Below, in pieces: positions 59,795 to 64,000 of a DNA stretch of 64,000 nt (its first letter is position 1; each line of letters opens with the position of its first letter). Both the position numbers and the translations under genes were made by a program. Origin of the DNA: Notospermus geniculatus (lineage: Eukaryota > Nemertea > Pilidiophora > Heteronemertea > Lineidae); NCBI GenBank assembly GCA_002633025.1, contig NMRB01000711.1:181593-245592 (forward strand), read 5' to 3'. Under the pieces are notes generated by a model. The model saw only the letters and a list, made by a program, of their open reading frames with translations, did not search any database and was not told where the DNA came from.

Positions 59795-60940
59795 TACGGC
59801 TACACAACCTGGATTCCACAATAAATCTTCGGTCATGTTACATTATTGGGTCTTCTTGAGAAACATCCCGACAACAAATCACATTTATTTCTCAGTTAAC
59901 TCCCAATAACGGTTCATGAATTTTCTATGATTCCAATCAGACTGGTGAATTCAATCGCCATCTTCATTACTGGCTGGACTGTATCGGATATCAAATCAAT
60001 AGACGTGTATTTGTTACATCAGGGTTTTTGAACTCTCTTGATGGAGAGGTCTCGTATGATAGGGTGAGAGGTTGAATTAGTTACAAGATTGGATTGGGAG
60101 GGTTGGGAGTGTGGTTGCCGTTCCATTGGCAACCTCGTCCCCAGGATCTAACTCGAAATTTCGTCTGCTTTTACCTTGGGACGAGGTCATTTTCGGCTTC
60201 GGTCGTTAGACCCTGGATTCACTTCCAAGATTCTTGGCACCTCGTCCCCAACGCTTATTTCAACCTCGGTTTCAGTAAATGATTGTAAAAAAATATCTTT
60301 TCATTAAACTGTATTATGAACATTTATGTCTATCATCAGAAAGAATAATGTTTGCTATGATATGAAAAATAAAATAACATAGTCCATATTTTAATCCATT
60401 TCCTGGGTATTTCAAATTTCAAACTGGGTATGACGTCAGGCCGATAGCCAATCACAGCCGAGGTATTCGGTTCTGAAGCCAGGGCTTACCAAGCCAACGT
60501 TAAGCCCTGGGAACGAAGTTGGTTCCATTGGCTGGTTGGAAAAATCAGCCACGATCTTCAAATTGGTTGATGTTGAATTCGAGGAGAACTGTTCACCAAA
60601 TCGTACCAAATTCAATTGCCAGTGTTGTGGGAGGATGCTTTTCAAATGGGGAATAAGGGAAACGGGCAAAATTGTGGTTGGCATAATGGGAAGATAGGGC
60701 AAGGACAAAGTTGCAATAGAAATAGGGTGAAATGATGAGACACCGATTAATTTACTGATTTGCCATGGCTACGCTGCAGTCAGTAAAACAACAGTAATGA
60801 TGGTTAGTACAGGGTGTCCCAAAAAAAGTGCCACAAGAATAAAATCATAAGAAATCGATATCCTTTTGGATACTAATATGTGTCATATGTCATCTTAAAG
60901 TATATCTCAGGGAGTTTCATCTGTGGTATTTATTTCTACT

Positions 60941-61115
60941 TTGACCTCAGTTTAGAGTTGTGACGATATTTCTAATTTGACCTCAGTTTAGAGTTGTGAC
61001 GATATTTCTAACTTGACCTCAGTTTAGAGTTGTGACGATATTTCTAATTTGACCTCAGTTTAGAGTTGTGACGATATTTCTAATTTGACCTCAGTTTAGA
61101 GTTGTGGCGATTTTT
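60941..61115. repeat. 36-bp tandem repeat, about 5 units
   Basis: Unit TTTGACCTCAGTTTAGAGTT plus GTGACGATATTTCTAA, nearly identical between copies, with C for T in one. It lies entirely inside the mariner-like element. Confidence 0.95.
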
Positions 61116-61119
61116 CATA

Positions 61120-61414
61120 AGGTCAAAAGCTCCACGTGTTTCAAGTCCGACATTCACAGGATGTGCTCAATATGCGGACAGACGGACAGCATCAATGTTC
61201 TCAGGATTTCTGGCTCCTCTGGTTCGGCCAGATCTTCCTTTGTGAACAGTTGTATTAGTTTGAAACTTCTTTACATTCCTCTATATTGTCTCTTTCTGTC
61301 GGGAGCTTTTCTAACTCCAAAATGATGTCGATGTTCCATTTGGTTTTTCACGATCAATTTGATCTCGAAGTAGAATTCCACCAGTTTCCTTTTTTCCTCG
61401 ACTGTAAGCGGCAT
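61120..61414 (-). pseudogene. Mariner-type transposase N-terminus, broken
   Basis: On the minus strand an ATG at 61414 opens a frame MPLTVEEKRKLVEFYFEIKL, with FGVRKAPDRK further on. This resembles the helix-turn-helix start of mariner/IS630-like transposases. The frame stops after about 47 codons. A shifted frame then resumes with TTVHKGRSGRTRGARNPEN and stops again. No catalytic part follows before the tandem repeat. Confidence 0.7.
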
Positions 61415-61565
61415 ACTTAATGGATTGGTCTCAAACTACATCAGAAAGAATTCCTATTCCTGACATATGTCTTCGATGTGTAAAAAATGAAGGAATTCTG
61501 ATTAACCAAATTGCAGAATGAGAGCAGTTAAACTTTATTGTGGCACTTTTTTGGAACACACTGTA

Positions 61566-64000
61566 CATTCCATCTTGCCGCTGAATCGTCATAACCATTA
61601 ATGTAGAATGATGGTAAAGCAAATTTCAGTTGGTCAGTGCCTTGGAAATCATTGTAGCCAAATGGAAAAATATTATAGTCAAGAGTACCAAAAAGTGTAT
61701 GCTTTTTTGGACAACACTCCTCTTATTATATTATAAATGCAGTAGGATTGGATGCTAGAATTGGGGATAGATAGCATTTGCCCCCTGCAACTGAGAGAGA
61801 AGATTTTGACCATGACTGTGTAATAATGATATTTGATGCTGAAGGTTTTCTTGTTTCTTCCGCTTCAGTAAGAAACAAAACTCAGCAGTCTTTTTCCAAG
61901 TGATACCAACTGTTGACACGAGCTGTCATTCTGCCTGTCTGTGAGCTGTCAAATACATTTTTCAACTGTGAAACTGCAAATTTTCGCAGCATCAATTTTT
62001 CGAGACATTTTTAGAAGGCCAATTGACAGTTTGTAGCATCTCTGAAAGTTTTCCTGTGGTATTCATAATAGGTCTACCCTAACATTTTAGTTTCTGTGTA
62101 ATTGAGCGGCTGTTCTGCCTGTCTACGAAACGTATGATGTGTCGACACTTACATATACAAGATCAGTAGACGGTAGCATCTCTAAAAGTTTTCCTATGCA
62201 TTCATAATATTAGATCCACCCAACTTTAGCCATGTTACTGAAAGGGAAATGTCCTCCTACGGTCTTTGACAAAGGTTTATCTCCACCTGATCACCTTGAG
62301 TATTCTACTGGACCAATTTTAACACGGTTCGTTCCACATGAAAGTATATCTTGTTGGTCATATTTCTGCATCAAAATATTGGATATTTGGAAATATCGTA
62401 GTTATGTAATAGCTCATCAGAAAAAACCTAAAAATCAACATTTTATTGTGTAACTTTTTGTGACTTTTGTTGCAGCTTTGATAGAGTGCAACCTGCTAAA
62501 GACTTTGTGATTTGTTTCATCACAATCTGTTGAGTGGTTGCTGAGATATTTGAGATTATCAAACTTTCGATGACTTCAAAATTTTCAATTTTTCACAAAA
62601 TTTTGATATCCGTAGACAGAGCTCACCTAAAACGTAAAACTATGAAATTTTGGTTAAAAGTTAAGCATGGTTTTCAAAATATCAACATTTTGATATTTTG
62701 AAAGACATGCAATCATTCTGCCCAAATAACGCAAAAAGTCCCAAAATTTTGTAAACCCATATTATGAGGTTAGCTTTATCTAATGGCATCAAAAATTCCT
62801 GAACAGCAGGAAATCTCTATCAAAATTTTGTTGAAACAATGCCCCAAACCCTTAGACTGTTCCACTCCATAAGTGCAACAAAAGTCACAAAAAAGTACAC
62901 AATTAAAAAATTGATTTTTGGTCTTTTTTTTCTGGGGAGCTATTACATAATTATGATACTTCCAAATATCCAAACTGTTGAGGCAGAAATATGACCAACA
63001 CGATATACTTTCATGTGGAACAAACCGTGTTAAAATTGGTCCAGTAAATTTGAAATATTCCAGGTATCAGGTGGAGATAAACTTTTGTCAAAGACTGTAC
63101 GAGTAGATAAACAGGTAAAGGGAGTAAGATCTAAATTATCCCCAGGATCAAATTTGTCAATGTAAACTACTACTTCAGCACAGTTACAGTACAAATTATA
63201 ATGACTGTATGCATATGTACAGTATTGCTGATGCTCTGCATCCATCCTTTCTGATGATAAAATAGAATAAACTGAAATGGAAAATTTACATACTGGTAGT
63301 TTGTAAGGATGTAACATGCATTTACTTGCCCTTTCAGCCTTACTTAAGATTCTATATTCATTGGAAGCCAGAAGGTTTGGTGTACAGGTAGTTGTGAATG
63401 TATACTTGAGGTATTCTATGATCTATATCTCAGAGAATGAGATGGGAATCGTTTACCTGTTCTTGGATCTCAGTTCTCTCCACTGTTTCCTCTACATTTT
63501 CTGCATGTATCCTGTTCGGCCCAGCTGTTCGTGAACATGCACGCACCAACGGTACACCCATATCTTTTTTTCTCGTCCTGTCATTCCAAACATCGTTCTG
63601 AATTCTCTCCAATGAACATTGAATCCTTGTTTTCAATTGGCTAAAGGCCTTGATGCACATATGCCTCACCATATATCTGATCAGAATTGGACAGTAAGAC
63701 GGATTTTCCACAGTGTAGGCCTTGCGCTTATCGTGAATTAGTTAACTGCACTCTTGAACTAGAGCACCTTTGTGCAGCGAGTTGTTTAAGATCAAGTATT
63801 CGGTCCCTCTACAGGTGGGATTCCATTTGTAAACAGTAGGCCTCATTGGCTTGTTAAACCACCAGGGGGCCTGGCTATTCTGTTTGCAATTGAACCAAGC
63901 AAACCACAACTATTAAAGATAATGTATAACGGGTATTTTCGTGGGTCACGAAATTCATTGTTTATTTACATTTTGTTTGTTTATGCCCAGGCATTTTTTT
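61566..64000. other. Repeat-rich end of window, no gene seen
   Basis: Holds the long inverted repeat listed at 62255-63105. Open frames at 63316-63534 and 63430-63711 have no recognisable family and are not called. Confidence 0.4.
62255..63105. repeat. Inverted repeat with arms of about 230 bp
   Basis: Left arm 62255-62480 has TCTTTGACAAAGGTTTATCT, GTTCCACATGAAAGTATATC and GTGACTTTTGTTGCA. Right arm 62870-63105 has the complements TGCAACAAAAGTCAC, GATATACTTTCATGTGGAAC and AGATAAACTTTTGTCAAAGA. The arms are roughly 80-90% alike by eye, with a spacer of about 390 bp. A third partial copy lies at 57725-57850. Confidence 0.8.

Larger units (their letters stand above)
56809..60809. other. Transposon-rich intergenic region, no gene seen
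   Basis: Besides the elements listed separately, it has a repeat at about 57600-57870 whose end (GTTCCACATGAAAGTATATC) recurs at 62330 and, inverted, at 63005. Nested CCCGGGCTTTT/CACCTGG repeats lie at about 58440-59210. A CCTCGTCCCCAGG-type repeat lies at 60125-60255. Confidence 0.45.
60810..61563. mobile_element. Mariner/Tc1-like element, internally deleted, 754 bp
   Basis: Inverted ends CAGGGTGTCCCAAAAAAAGT and ACTTTTTTGGAACACACTG, each with GTGCCACAA further in, flanked by TA on both sides (60808-60809 and 61564-61565) as for mariner target sites. A full mariner is about 1.3 kb, and no DDE/D catalytic domain is seen here, so most of the transposase is lost. Confidence 0.8.

Noticed and set aside
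63430-63711. 93-residue minus-strand frame rich in Arg/Glu
   Set aside because: No recognisable family and no convincing splice context at the window end; it could be part of an unseen exon but cannot be supported.

Overview
The window is animal nuclear DNA from an invertebrate, most likely a marine deuterostome or lophotrochozoan. It has GT-AG introns of several hundred to several thousand bases, many foldback/MITE-type DNA elements, scattered TAGGCCTA and TACATGTA words, an assembly gap and a few single Ns. The species cannot be fixed from the sequence. Bacterial features (operons, ribosome binding sites, CRISPR) are absent. Gene models were built by eye from reading-frame continuity across splice sites.

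Layout. (1) 1-3228: a 47-bp minisatellite and a foldback MITE upstream of the first gene. (2) 3229-19517, plus strand: a complete 19-exon gene for a 907-residue M1 zinc aminopeptidase, with GAMEN, HEIAH-X18-E and the catalytic Tyr all intact. Its introns are full of foldback elements. (3) 19518-22704: repeat-rich, with a near-perfect 340-bp palindrome and two more MITE copies. (4) 22705-24015, minus strand: an intronless rhodopsin-like GPCR with atypical class A motifs. (5) 24979-27170: a tandem array of a 653-bp unit that carries conserved regulatory-like motifs. (6) 28440-28800: a 60-bp minisatellite. (7) 29366-32188, plus strand: a complete five-exon gene for a calcineurin-B-like EF-hand protein with degenerate loops. 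(8) 33329-33819: assembly gap. (9) 38006-45347, minus strand: the 3' half (C-terminal tail) of a PICALM/AP180-type clathrin assembly protein. Its last exon has been tandemly duplicated, and one copy runs into an 8-residue coding repeat. The N-terminal ANTH exons are not visible in the window. (10) 45348-64000: no gene recognised. This stretch is a graveyard of DNA transposons and foldbacks, including a 1.83-kb CACTA/EnSpm-like element inserted in a local satellite and an internally deleted mariner-like element that keeps the start of a transposase reading frame.

The four genes (a secreted peptidase, a receptor, an EF-hand protein and an endocytic adaptor) have no obvious shared pathway and look like ordinary neighbours. 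The most unusual signals are the duplicated PICALM terminal exon with its repeat tail, the motif-bearing 653-bp array, and the CACTA-like insertion whose empty site can be read from neighbouring repeat copies.
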